From Saprospirales bacterium (lineage in GTDB: Bacteria; Bacteroidota; Bacteroidia; Chitinophagales; JADIYW01), in contig JADJSS010000015.1 of NCBI GenBank assembly GCA_016711605.1, positions 36,001 to 100,000 on the forward strand: 64,000 bases of DNA. Direction: 5' to 3'. A program made the translations under genes and the position numbers. The notes under the pieces are model-generated. The model had not been told where the DNA came from, ran no database searches, and worked only from the letters and a program-made list of their open reading frames with translations. Positions within the stretch are counted from its first letter, which is position 1, and every line of letters starts with the position of its first letter. Positions 30,112 through 39,299 of the stretch are shown here, piece by piece.

Positions 30112-33100
30112 ATGAAATCGTGTTTGCTTTTTATCGCACTACTACTATTTTTAAAAGGATTTTCTCAAGATTTACCATGTGGCACTGAATTCAGCCGTGA
30201 ATATGCTGAAAAGATGAAAAATAGTATACCTGAATTTGAACAATTCAAAGCATCTTTTCAAAAAAACATGTCATCAACTAGCCGAATTGCGGCTGGCTTA
30301 AAGAAAAATAGTATTCCAATAAAAATTTATATTGTTAGAGACAATGCTGGTGTAACAACATTAGACACTTCACTTTTACGAAAAGGATTGGTGTTTATGA
30401 ATAAATTATTTGAAGGTTCTGGATTAGAGTTTTATGTTTGTGGTGCTTACAATTACATCAATAATACTACCTATTACAATCTCGATAATACAGAATACGA
30501 ACTGCTAAATAATACATATGGTACAGCTAATGTAATTAATATGTATATGGTTAATTCCATCAATCATGCTGGCTCATCTGCCATTGGTGTGGCACCAACA
30601 CCAGGTGGCTCACTTTGGGTAATGATGCGCAATAATGCAGACACCACAGTATATGCACACGAAATGGGTCATTTCTTTGGATTGTTGCATACGCATGGAT
30701 ATTCTAATACTGTACGAACAGGCGAGTTTGTTGATGGTTCAAATTGCCATGATGCAGGTGATTATTTTTGTGATACACCAGCCGATCCGATGCTAAGTCC
30801 TGCCATTGTAAATGGTGCAAATGTAAATGCACTTTGTCTTTATTCCGGAAATTTAAAAGATGGACACAATCAGTTATATGTTCCTGATGCTACCAATATT
30901 ATGAGCTATGCACCACACAAATGTCTATCTCATTTTTCCACAGAACAATTAGCATTTATGAATTGGGTTTACATTACGCAACGACCAAATCTTACCTGTA
31001 GCTCTGTCAATGTAAATTTTAATACTACCAATTCTATTAAATGCGATAGTCCATATGTTTTTCAATTTATTAGACAAACTACAGGTATTACAAATTTTCA
31101 ATGGGACATGAACGAGGATGGTGTAACAGATTATACAACTGGTAGTCCATCTCATGCATTTAATTCACCAGGAATAAAATGGGTTTCGTTGTCTGGAACT
31201 GCTGGTGGAATCACTTACATGCGTTATAAGCCAATAGAAATTTCTGTTTCCAATAAATTACCAAAACTCAATGATTTTAATAACAGTACTTCGTTGCCAA
31301 ATGGATGGAAATCTTTTAATCCTGATAATGGAAGAGCTTGGGAATTTGTAAATGTTATTGGTGTTGATGGACAGCCATCAAATGCATTGCGATTCAGGAA
31401 TTATTTTTATCAAGGATATGAACAGGTAGATGCAATTCTTACAAATGCATATGATTTGCGAACGTATAAAAACGCACGTCTTTCATTTGATATTGCATAT
31501 GCGCCACAAAATGCTACGGATACTTTTATGGTGTATATTTCTACGGATTGTGGTAATACGTATTCCACTCAGATTTTAAAATTATATGGTGCATCGTTGC
31601 AAACTCATGCCAAACAATTCCATGAATTTATTCCTGATGAAAATGATTGGAAGAACATTATGATTCCACTAAATAGTTATGTTGGAAATTTTGTAAGCAT
31701 TAAAATTGTAAACTGGAACATGTCTGGCAATAACATCTATCTTGATAATGTTTTAGTAGAAGGTGGTGACAGCACATTAAACGAAATCGGATTTGGGAAA
31801 ACTCAAATTAATACAGTAGAAAATAGTAGTGGTGGACAAACTGCTTGTCGTGGTTATCGAATAATTTCTGTGCCCGTTTTTATTTCATCTGCACCAACAG
31901 CTGCAATAACCGTAAACGTTACAGCCAGCGGAACAGCCAGTAATAACTATGATTTTGAACTACTCAATAATCAAGTTGTCTTTCCAATTGGTCAAATGGC
32001 AAATCAATTTGTAAACATAAAAATTATGGATGATGCAGCTTCTGAATCAATAGAAACTATAGTTTTAAATTTGACTATTCAAGGTGTGAATGTTTACAGA
32101 ACGACAAACAAAAACAGAACAACGACAATCAATATAAAGGATAATGATGTTGTTAATCCAGCACAGAAAGTATTTTCAGTAGTTTTAATGGATGAAAAAT
32201 TTGAGAATGTTTCTTCAACCACTAATATGCCAATTGGATGGCCAGAATATACTAACTTTATTGCAACAGCGTCCATGTTTACTATTGGTACCTGGTTTTA
32301 TGATCCTTATTTATTTACGCGTGACAATTCAGTTGATAGTACGCATTATATGCTTTTCTTTGGAAATGCAGGAAGCATTCATGCGCCAACAAATGAGTAT
32401 TTAGAATCACCTACAATAAATGTAAGTGAGTATGATTCGATTACTGTTGAAATGGATCATTGGTTAAGAGCATACTTGCCATATACAGGTGATGCCGTTA
32501 TAGAAGCATGGAATGGAACTGCATGGTCAACGGTTTATTTTCACGCAGGTTTACTAGGAAATATTGGTGCGAATTATAAACCTGAACATGTAAAGGTTTC
32601 TCTGACAGGATATACAAATTCAGATTTTAAACTTCGGTTTGGATTAAGTAATGATCGTGATTGTTTTTGGTATTTGATTGATAATGTAAAAATTATTGGT
32701 TTTAAAACGAAAGCAAAAGTAGCAACGGATTTAAATTCAACAGCAACTGCATATTTAGGTCCAAATGAATTGGTGCATTTTTATGACAACACAAAAGGAA
32801 ATATTATTGCATCTGTTCAAAATCAATCTTCTTGGAATTATGGCTGCACTACAGTAAACATTGATCGTTCAGGCGATGGTGCTGTTCCTTACTTAGATGG
32901 AAATGCAATATATCATGCTACTCAAAAAACGTTATTGATAACACCAGAATTTAATAATCCAAATGGCAATTATGATATTTCATTGTATTATAAAGCTGCT
33001 GAAATAAATGGTTGGACAAATGCTACAACTAATATTTTAACTGATTTAGGTATTGTAAAATCTGGTGCTGCAATTGCAAATGTTTCACCTTCAAATCCAT

Positions 33101-33795
33101 TGGCTAATGGTGCCACAAATTATACTGCAACAAACGTAACCAATCAATCTTATTTAGTAAATGATTATAAAATTTCTGGTAGATTCACGCAAGGATTTTC
33201 TGGGTTTGCTGGAGCAAAGACAACAAACAATGTGTCATTGCCTGTCGATATTTATGAACCATTACAAGCAATTTATATAAAAGACAAAGGCAATAATATT
33301 ACATGGACAACAGCACATGAATTGAATTGTGACTACTTTGATATTGAACGTTCTCAAGATGCCATTTCTTTTGAGCCAATAACAAAATTAAAAGGAAGTG
33401 GCAACTCGAATAGTTTACAAGATTATGTTTATTTAGATAAAAATTTTAAGGTAGGTAAAAATTATTATCGTTTCAAACAAGTAGATTTTACTGGAGAATT
33501 CAGTTATTCAAATATTGTAATGGTAAATAATGATGAATCTAAGAATACTGTGTTTGAACTGTTTCCAAATCCAGCAAAAAATGTTTTGACGGTTTTTGTT
33601 GAAAGTAAAAATAATAAAACAACAAGCGTTCGTATTTCAAATGCTTTTGGACAAACACTGAAAGAAATTGTTATTGCAAATAATCAACAAAACAGTATTG
33701 ATGTGAGTGCATTCAGCAATGGTGTGTATTTTGCAACTATTTTCAGCGATGATGAAATGCAAACGAAATCTTTTATCAAAAGAATCATAAATTAA
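30112..33795 (+). CDS. M43-type zinc metalloprotease exported by the type IX system
   Basis: A 1227-residue secreted protease. After a signal peptide (MKSCLLFIALLLFLKGFSQ) comes a pappalysin-like M43 catalytic domain with AHEMGHFFGLLHTHG, the HExxHxxGxxH zinc site, and further on the Met-turn NIMSYAP. Next are a PKD-like domain (FQWDMNEDGVTDY), two jelly-roll adhesion-like modules, a Calx-beta-like segment (AITVNVTASGTASNNYDF), and a C-terminal T9SS sorting domain (ELFPNPAKNVLTVFV ... KSFIKRIIN). The sorting domain sends it through the outer membrane to the cell surface. ATG 30112 is chosen over 30091 to give a normal signal peptide. The substrate is unknown, probably extracellular protein. 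Confidence 0.9.
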   Translation: MKSCLLFIALLLFLKGFSQDLPCGTEFSREYAEKMKNSIPEFEQFKASFQKNMSSTSRIAAGLKKNSIPIKIYIVRDNAGVTTLDTSLLRKGLVFMNKLFEGSGLEFYVCGAYNYINNTTYYNLDNTEYELLNNTYGTANVINMYMVNSINHAGSSAIGVAPTPGGSLWVMMRNNADTTVYAHEMGHFFGLLHTHGYSNTVRTGEFVDGSNCHDAGDYFCDTPADPMLSPAIVNGANVNALCLYSGNLKDGHNQLYVPDATNIMSYAPHKCLSHFSTEQLAFMNWVYITQRPNLTCSSVNVNFNTTNSIKCDSPYVFQFIRQTTGITNFQWDMNEDGVTDYTTGSPSHAFNSPGIKWVSLSGTAGGITYMRYKPIEISVSNKLPKLNDFNNSTSLPNGWKSFNPDNGRAWEFVNVIGVDGQPSNALRFRNYFYQGYEQVDAILTNAYDLRTYKNARLSFDIAYAPQNATDTFMVYISTDCGNTYSTQILKLYGASLQTHAKQFHEFIPDENDWKNIMIPLNSYVGNFVSIKIVNWNMSGNNIYLDNVLVEGGDSTLNEIGFGKTQINTVENSSGGQTACRGYRIISVPVFISSAPTAAITVNVTASGTASNNYDFELLNNQVVFPIGQMANQFVNIKIMDDAASESIETIVLNLTIQGVNVYRTTNKNRTTTINIKDNDVVNPAQKVFSVVLMDEKFENVSSTTNMPIGWPEYTNFIATASMFTIGTWFYDPYLFTRDNSVDSTHYMLFFGNAGSIHAPTNEYLESPTINVSEYDSITVEMDHWLRAYLPYTGDAVIEAWNGTAWSTVYFHAGLLGNIGANYKPEHVKVSLTGYTNSDFKLRFGLSNDRDCFWYLIDNVKIIGFKTKAKVATDLNSTATAYLGPNELVHFYDNTKGNIIASVQNQSSWNYGCTTVNIDRSGDGAVPYLDGNAIYHATQKTLLITPEFNNPNGNYDISLYYKAAEINGWTNATTNILTDLGIVKSGAAIANVSPSNPLANGATNYTATNVTNQSYLVNDYKISGRFTQGFSGFAGAKTTNNVSLPVDIYEPLQAIYIKDKGNNITWTTAHELNCDYFDIERSQDAISFEPITKLKGSGNSNSLQDYVYLDKNFKVGKNYYRFKQVDFTGEFSYSNIVMVNNDESKNTVFELFPNPAKNVLTVFVESKNNKTTSVRISNAFGQTLKEIVIANNQQNSIDVSAFSNGVYFATIFSDDEMQTKSFIKRIIN

Positions 33796-33800
33796 ACTAT

Positions 33801-34211
33801 TTATTGGCTAAAAACAACAAGCTGTTTTTTGTCGTAAATAGTAATGCTAGCTTTGTTCTTGTAAGGTTTTTCTTCATCTTTATAATATTTTACAATGCCT
33901 TTAACAATCACTGTTTTTCCAACATATTCGACTGCATTTATATTTAGTTTTTTCAGTTCATTTTCAAAAATAATAATTGCAATTGGATTGTCAGGAAAAG
34001 GTTTTACTAAATTTAAAAAAGTGGGTTTTCCTGTACTGTTTTTTGCAAAAAAAACGGTGACTACTTTTGCTTTAATCATAACTTCTTCACCAACTTTAGA
34101 AGCTGCCATTTCAGCAGAAATAGTGTCGATTAATTTTAAGTTTTGTGTATACGCAAGATTCAAAAATCCAGTCCATAGAAAAAATAAAATTAAGAAGTTT
34201 TTGTTCATCAT
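33801..34211 (-). CDS. small exported OB-fold protein
   Basis: A 136-residue protein with a signal peptide ending AYTQ. The mature part (KVVTVFFAKNSTGKPTFLNL, IIIFENE, VEYVGKTVIVKGIV) has the beta-strand pattern of an OB-fold and aligns by eye with the C-terminal domain of the secreted nuclease at 3366-4577 (shared KVV, PT[YF][IL]NL, IF, GKT, KG). Such domains bind nucleic acid or carbohydrate in other exported proteins. It converges on the metalloprotease gene (5 bp between stops) and follows the TPR gene. Confidence 0.75.
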   Translation of the reverse strand: MMNKNFLILFFLWTGFLNLAYTQNLKLIDTISAEMAASKVGEEVMIKAKVVTVFFAKNSTGKPTFLNLVKPFPDNPIAIIIFENELKKLNINAVEYVGKTVIVKGIVKYYKDEEKPYKNKASITIYDKKQLVVFSQ

Positions 34212-34247
34212 ATAAATGTGAATTCAAAGATACCATTTAATTGCCTT

Positions 34248-35735
34248 TTAATTTCCTAACCGATTTAAACCAGCTTTGGCTTCTGCATTGATGCTGTTGG
34301 TGTATTCGTCTTTATCTAAATCAATTGCTTTTTTGTAATACTGAATAGCGTTTGATTTTTTCTTTTGTTGCTCAAAAATATTTCCTAGCTTTAGCGCTGC
34401 GTTTGCTGCAAAATAATAATCATAAGCAGCACCTTTTTCAATAGTTTGCTGATAAAATTTTATGGCTTCTGTATCATTATTTTGTTCATCAAAAATGCGT
34501 GCTTTGCGATAATAATATTCTACCTGATCGCGACTGCGTGTTAGTTTGTTTGGTTGAATGGTATTGATAATTTCTAATGCTTTTGCATAATATGCACCAT
34601 CGCAAAGCAATCGTGCTTTTAGCAAATTTGCATTCGGAACATAATTTTGATTGGCTTCTTTTTGTGCAGCTTTGTCTTCATCCGTTGGTGCAGCATTTAC
34701 TTTTAAAATTTGCTGCATGTATTTTTTATACAAATCAGGTTTGTCGTTTACCAAATAGAACCATGCTAATTTTTGATAAGCTTCTTTTTGATAAGAACGA
34801 CCTTTATTGTTTGATAAAAATTTTTGAATATAAGCAGCTGCATCACTGTCTAATTTATTGAGTTTCGCTTTGGCTAAAATAAAATCGAGTAATGGAAAAG
34901 CATAAAAAGATTTATCGGTTGGTTTTTTGGATAAAATTGAAATGACTTCATCGTTTTTTCCAGTGTGCGACGCAACTGTTGCAGTAATAAAATGATTCAA
35001 TAAATTATCTTGCAATGGAATTTCCGCTTTGTTGATGATGTTCCATGCTGCGGTTTTATTTTTCTGTAAATGCAATAATAACAAGGTATATTCAATGATA
35101 GCTTCTTCCTTGAATTGAAAAGTAGAATCTTGAATCACACTGTTCAATTCCTTCAGGCCTTGGTCGATAGATCCTTTTAAACCTAATAGTTTCGCGCCAA
35201 ACTTGTAATTGTCAGGAATGGCACCAAAGATCGTATGCAGCAATCCTAAACTTTTAATAGTTGGTTTAAAGGTTGGAAATTTTTGCTGATTTTCCTGTAG
35301 TAAAGTAAATGCTTTTTTTACTTCAAAAACTGCACTTAAATTATCACCGAATTTTATTTTGCACAATGCAGATTGCAAATGAATATCGGCTTGCGTGTAT
35401 AAATAGAAAGGTGAATTTTTATTTCCATTTTTTAATTTATCAATTCTTGCAGAAAATTTTGGTAACAAATTGTCATAAAGTGTATTGTTATCGTTGATGT
35501 ATAATTTCAAAAAATCAGCATAGTTTTCAATAAAATAAACCAACTGATTTTTTGGGTTTTCTTTCTTTTCTTTTTCAAGAATTTGCAGACCTTCGTCAAT
35601 TTTTAACTTGAAAATTGATTGATATGCATGCTGACAATTTGCATTAAAATCAAAGGTTTGTGCATTTGCAACGATTGCAAAATAAAATAAAATAAATAGA
35701 ATTGAAACTATTTTTCGCACATCTAAAAATAACAA
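34248..35735 (-). CDS. exported tetratricopeptide-repeat protein
   Basis: A 495-residue protein with a signal peptide (ending VANAQ) and helical repeats. Clear TPR motifs lie near the C terminus (ARIFDEQNNDTEAIKFYQQTI, ALKLGNIFEQQKKKSNAIQYYKKAI). Probably periplasmic and a protein-interaction scaffold. It follows batE by 25 bp on the same strand, across the REP element, so it may be the last gene read from the Bat operon; whether its role is linked is unknown. Confidence 0.8.
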   Translation of the reverse strand: MLFLDVRKIVSILFILFYFAIVANAQTFDFNANCQHAYQSIFKLKIDEGLQILEKEKKENPKNQLVYFIENYADFLKLYINDNNTLYDNLLPKFSARIDKLKNGNKNSPFYLYTQADIHLQSALCKIKFGDNLSAVFEVKKAFTLLQENQQKFPTFKPTIKSLGLLHTIFGAIPDNYKFGAKLLGLKGSIDQGLKELNSVIQDSTFQFKEEAIIEYTLLLLHLQKNKTAAWNIINKAEIPLQDNLLNHFITATVASHTGKNDEVISILSKKPTDKSFYAFPLLDFILAKAKLNKLDSDAAAYIQKFLSNNKGRSYQKEAYQKLAWFYLVNDKPDLYKKYMQQILKVNAAPTDEDKAAQKEANQNYVPNANLLKARLLCDGAYYAKALEIINTIQPNKLTRSRDQVEYYYRKARIFDEQNNDTEAIKFYQQTIEKGAAYDYYFAANAALKLGNIFEQQKKKSNAIQYYKKAIDLDKDEYTNSINAEAKAGLNRLGN

Positions 35736-35759
35736 AATAAAAATGAAATTTATGCTAAA

Positions 35760-36578
35760 TCATCGGACGGCCTTGAGCCGTCTGACGATTTTATGTGGTG
35801 ACGACTTCAAGTCGTCCGACCATTTACTATTCACTTTCAAAAAACTATTTTCAATCCAACCAATTTTGTCATTTGGTAATTTTATTTTTCGCCAGTTTTT
35901 ATCAATATCTAAAATTTCTACTTTTGTGCCAGCAAGTATTGCCGTTGCTGCATTCATTGACTCAACAGGTTTGCTTTTATAAAATGCATTTGCTTCTGTA
36001 ATGATTGCAAAATTACTGGTGTCTTCGTGCTGGTAAGATTTATATGTAAACCATGCAAAAACAATTGCAGAAAAAGTAGCCAATATTCCAATTCTAAAAA
36101 TGAGATTATTTTTTCTGAAAAAATTAAAAACGATTGCAAGAATTCCAATCCATAAAAAAACTAAAAATAGAATACACCAATTGTGTGAAGTATTACAACT
36201 TACGATGCTTTTCAACCATTTAACAACAAAAAAATCTTTGCTAAATTCCATTTTAGTAAATACTTTATTGTTGACTAATTTTAAATTATGTTCGATGTTT
36301 TTGTCAGTTGGTGCTAGTTTTTTTGCTTTCTCATAATATAAAATTGCATTTGCATATTGATTTAAATGAAAGTAAGTGTTTCCTAAATTATACAATGCAG
36401 TTACATTTTTTTTATCATTTTTTATAACTTCTAAATAACGTGTTTCTGCTAAATCGTATTGTTTGTTTTTGTATAAAGTATTAGCGGTTTCAAAAGTTGA
36501 TTTAATATCTTGCGCTTTAACAAAAATAGTAAGTAGTAAGCAGTAAATAGTAAGCAGTATGTTTATCTTTTTTTTCAT
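35760..36578 (-). CDS. batE: BatE-like TPR-SH3 protein, C terminus encoded by a REP element
   Basis: A 272-residue protein: signal peptide (ending FVKAQ), TPR repeats (VTALYNLGNTYFHLNQYANAILYYEKAKKL), two membrane helices, and a bacterial SH3-like domain (GTKVEILDIDKNWRKIKLPNDKIGWIENSFL). This order is that of BatE, the last member of the Bacteroidota aerotolerance operon. The last ~20 residues, after FLKVNSK, are translated from the two REP hairpins at 35762-35821 and read WSDDLKSSPHKIVRRLKAVR; the ancestral protein probably ended just before. It follows batD by 16 bp. Confidence 0.85.
   Translation of the reverse strand: MKKKINILLTIYCLLLTIFVKAQDIKSTFETANTLYKNKQYDLAETRYLEVIKNDKKNVTALYNLGNTYFHLNQYANAILYYEKAKKLAPTDKNIEHNLKLVNNKVFTKMEFSKDFFVVKWLKSIVSCNTSHNWCILFLVFLWIGILAIVFNFFRKNNLIFRIGILATFSAIVFAWFTYKSYQHEDTSNFAIITEANAFYKSKPVESMNAATAILAGTKVEILDIDKNWRKIKLPNDKIGWIENSFLKVNSKWSDDLKSSPHKIVRRLKAVR
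35762..35821. repeat. REP-type double hairpin
   Basis: Two GC-rich palindromes stand out from the AT-rich background. The first (about 35763-35788) pairs GGACGGC with GCCGTCT around CTTGA; the second (about 35799-35821) pairs GACGACTT with AAGTCGTC around one base. Arms share the GACGGC/GACGAC word, as in REP/BIME elements mobilised by REP-associated Y1 transposases. No such transposase is in the window. The element forms the 3' end of batE. Confidence 0.8.
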
Positions 36579-36594
36579 CGTTAATCGTACATCT

Positions 36595-38475
36595 TTAATC
36601 TTTCATCATTTTTAAATCTTCTTCAAAATCTATAATTAATTCGCGTGCTTTATCAAATGTTGCAGGCATTTTATTTTGTGCGATTTCTGGCGAAAACAAA
36701 GCTTGTTCGCAAGATTCTAATGTTTCATTTAATGCATCAATTTTATGTTGCGAAACATTTTTTGCAGTTAGCTTTTCTGCAATATTTTCTTTAGAAAGCT
36801 GCGCTTGAGGAATGTATAATTTGTCTGATAAAAATTCCCAAAGTGCACGAATGACTTCATTATAGAATGCTTGCTCGTTTTTATTTTGCATTAATTTTTT
36901 TGCAGTTGCTAATCTTCGTAAAGCAATTGCGTTTGCTTTTTTTCTTCTTAATAACAATAATTCCGAATCAGAATATTCTTTGTTTCTAAAAACAAATCCT
37001 ATCAACAATAGTAAAAATGGTGAAGCAGTCAACAACCAAAAAGAGTTGCTTCCAACAAAAGTATTACTAGCTACAAACTGCTGTTTGATTCCATACATTC
37101 CTTTAGGTACATTTTCTTTTTCGCGTTTAAAAAAGTTAACAACATTTTGACTTATAGCAGCTTTTCCTGATACTTCAATTTCTGTTTCTGGTAAGGTGAA
37201 TTTTACGTAATCAGCTTTGTCAACATCGAAGTATGCAAACTCATATTTTGGTAGTTTGTATTTTCCACCATCTTGCGGAACGATAATATATTCAAAGGTT
37301 TTGCTGCCTTCAACAACGCTTCCATTGTTTTGATATTCGTCTTTTATTTTTGGTTCGTATGCTTCAAATTCTTCTGGAAAAACTAATTTTGGTGCAGTGA
37401 TTAATTTTAAATTTCCTGTTCCTGTATAGGTTACTTTTAATGAAACTGGTTCACCAACTTTGCATTTGGTTTTGTCATATTTTGCAGTAAAAGAAAACTT
37501 TCCAACTGCACCGCTGAAAGTTGCTGGTTTGTTTTTTTCTGGCAATGGTTTTATATCTAACGTGATAGCATTGCTTTTGAAATTATAGTCATATTGTTGG
37601 TCGCCAACATATCCAAAAAACGGATGATATTGCGGAATTCCAATGGTGCTTTGCAATTCAATTGGATCGATGTTTATTCTTCCTGATTTTGTTGGAAATA
37701 ATGAAACACGTTTGAATTCACGCACGTAATATTTCTTACCTTCAAACACTTCAATTGGTGGTTCTTCGTTTGGATTTGGTTCAGGCAATTTAAATTCTTC
37801 GCTTAAGAAACCATTAAAACTAGGCATTTTTAATGCTTGCAATGCATAAACCTGTAATTTGAAATATAGTTTATATGAAATAGAAAATTGGTCACCTTGA
37901 TATAAAGTAGTTTTACTTGGAATAACTCGAATAAAAATATTTTTTTGTGCATATTTTAAAACATCTGATTCACTGCTTTCTTGTTGTGGTTGTTGAAACT
38001 GTCTGAATGCATCGAATGGATCATAACCTTGTTGTGATTGTTGAGGTTGCTTTGATGGTGCAGTTACTTTTATAGCAATAGAATTAGAGTTAGATGATGT
38101 TCCATTAATTATTGCAGTTGCTGCACCGATGGTAAAATCGCCTTGTCGTTTTGGTTTTAAGGTATAGGTAATAGAAACTGACTTTGACATTTTGCCATTT
38201 ACTATCGACATATTTTGACTTTGAGACGGACCGGCCACTACATCAAAATTATCAAATCTTGGTGGTGAAAAATCAGATGCATTTGCATTTGAAATTTCAT
38301 AGGTTACATCAAAAACATAATTCAAAGGAATTTCTTTCGCATCAGCAGTTGCTGTGAATCGTTGTGCATTTGCGAAGTTATAAGTTATTAGAAATAAGAT
38401 TAAAGTAAAAACCTTATAAGCATCAAAATACTTATTAATTATTACGCTTATCTTATTACTTATTCTCATTACCAA
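36595..38475 (-). CDS. batD: BatD, oxygen-tolerance family protein
   Basis: A 626-residue membrane-anchored protein. After an N-terminal signal segment ending FANAQ, it has beta-sandwich repeats with the BatD family marks (GPSQSQNMSIVNGKMSKSVS, IRVIPSKTTLYQGDQFSISYKLYF, FTAKYDKTKCKVGEPVSLKV), then one membrane helix (about residues 475-490) and a helical cytosolic tail. A Gln-rich linker (QQSQQGYDPFDAFRQFQQPQQ) lies near residue 150. Bat proteins are thought to act as a periplasmic complex for stress tolerance. Start overlaps the end of batC by a few bases. Confidence 0.92.
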   Translation of the reverse strand: MVMRISNKISVIINKYFDAYKVFTLILFLITYNFANAQRFTATADAKEIPLNYVFDVTYEISNANASDFSPPRFDNFDVVAGPSQSQNMSIVNGKMSKSVSITYTLKPKRQGDFTIGAATAIINGTSSNSNSIAIKVTAPSKQPQQSQQGYDPFDAFRQFQQPQQESSESDVLKYAQKNIFIRVIPSKTTLYQGDQFSISYKLYFKLQVYALQALKMPSFNGFLSEEFKLPEPNPNEEPPIEVFEGKKYYVREFKRVSLFPTKSGRINIDPIELQSTIGIPQYHPFFGYVGDQQYDYNFKSNAITLDIKPLPEKNKPATFSGAVGKFSFTAKYDKTKCKVGEPVSLKVTYTGTGNLKLITAPKLVFPEEFEAYEPKIKDEYQNNGSVVEGSKTFEYIIVPQDGGKYKLPKYEFAYFDVDKADYVKFTLPETEIEVSGKAAISQNVVNFFKREKENVPKGMYGIKQQFVASNTFVGSNSFWLLTASPFLLLLIGFVFRNKEYSDSELLLLRRKKANAIALRRLATAKKLMQNKNEQAFYNEVIRALWEFLSDKLYIPQAQLSKENIAEKLTAKNVSQHKIDALNETLESCEQALFSPEIAQNKMPATFDKARELIIDFEEDLKMMKD

Positions 38476-39299
38476 TCTTTTTGCACTTTTCCTTTTACTG
38501 GTTTCCCTTTTTCTTTCGCTAATTTTTGTTGCACTTTTCCTTCTTCAGCTTGCATCGCTTCTAATAATTTTTCAGCTTGCTCTTTGGTCATTTGTCCAGG
38601 TTGCTCTTTTGGTTGTTGTCCTTGACCTTGTTCGTCTTTTTTATCTTGTCCTTGGTCCTTTGCCCTTCCTCTTCTGGTTTTTTTGTTTATTCTTCTGTTT
38701 TTTTCTTGGCCGGTCTTTTTTCTCCAATTTTGTTTGTCGTCTTTCTTATCGTCTTTCTTATCTTTTTTCTTGTCTTTATTTTCGCTGGCATCTTTTTTTA
38801 TTTTAGACAAAGCCATCATTAAATTGTATTTCGCATCTGCATCTTTTGGATTTAATTTTAAAGATGTTTTATATGCTTTAGCACTTTCTTCCCATTTTTC
38901 TTGTTTATAAAAAGCGTTTCCAATATTATAAAAACATTTCGCCTGAATATCCGTGTTCGTTGATAGTTTGGCTGCGTTTGTATAAGATTCTTTTGCTTTG
39001 TCTAATTCATTTAATTGAAATAATGCATCACCTTGATTGAAATGCGCACGTACATCTTTCGGTTCTTTTTGTAATGCTTTGCTATAACTTTCTGTTGCGT
39101 TGTTGTATTTCTGATTCTTGTATTCTTTGTTGCCTTGTCGCAATATTTTATTGGTGCTTTGTGCAGCAACATCGTTCACTTTACAAACAAAATACAACAC
39201 AATTCCTATTTTTAGCAATAGCTTTAACACAGTAAGCACAATAAACAATGTTTTGTGCTTTTTGATAAATTCTTTTATATGTTGAAGTTTATTTTGCAT
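38469..39299 (-). CDS. batC: BatC-like TPR protein
   Basis: About 276 residues from ATG 39299 (MQNKLQHIKEF): one membrane helix, then three TPR motifs (NATESYSKALQKEPKDVRAHFNQGDALFQLNE, KCFYNIGNAFYKQEKWEESAKAYKTSLKLNPKDA compressed here in part), then a Lys/Asp/Gln-rich low-complexity tail. The start lies 11 bp inside batB, which suggests coupled translation. The tail segment at about 38640-38745 reads QNWRKKTGQEKNRRINKKTRRG, Arg-rich and unlike the Lys/Glu/Gln text on either side; other frames there give GEK and PEEEGQ. This suggests compensating indels in the A-rich linker. Confidence 0.85.
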   Translation of the reverse strand: MQNKLQHIKEFIKKHKTLFIVLTVLKLLLKIGIVLYFVCKVNDVAAQSTNKILRQGNKEYKNQKYNNATESYSKALQKEPKDVRAHFNQGDALFQLNELDKAKESYTNAAKLSTNTDIQAKCFYNIGNAFYKQEKWEESAKAYKTSLKLNPKDADAKYNLMMALSKIKKDASENKDKKKDKKDDKKDDKQNWRKKTGQEKNRRINKKTRRGRAKDQGQDKKDEQGQGQQPKEQPGQMTKEQAEKLLEAMQAEEGKVQQKLAKEKGKPVKGKVQKDW

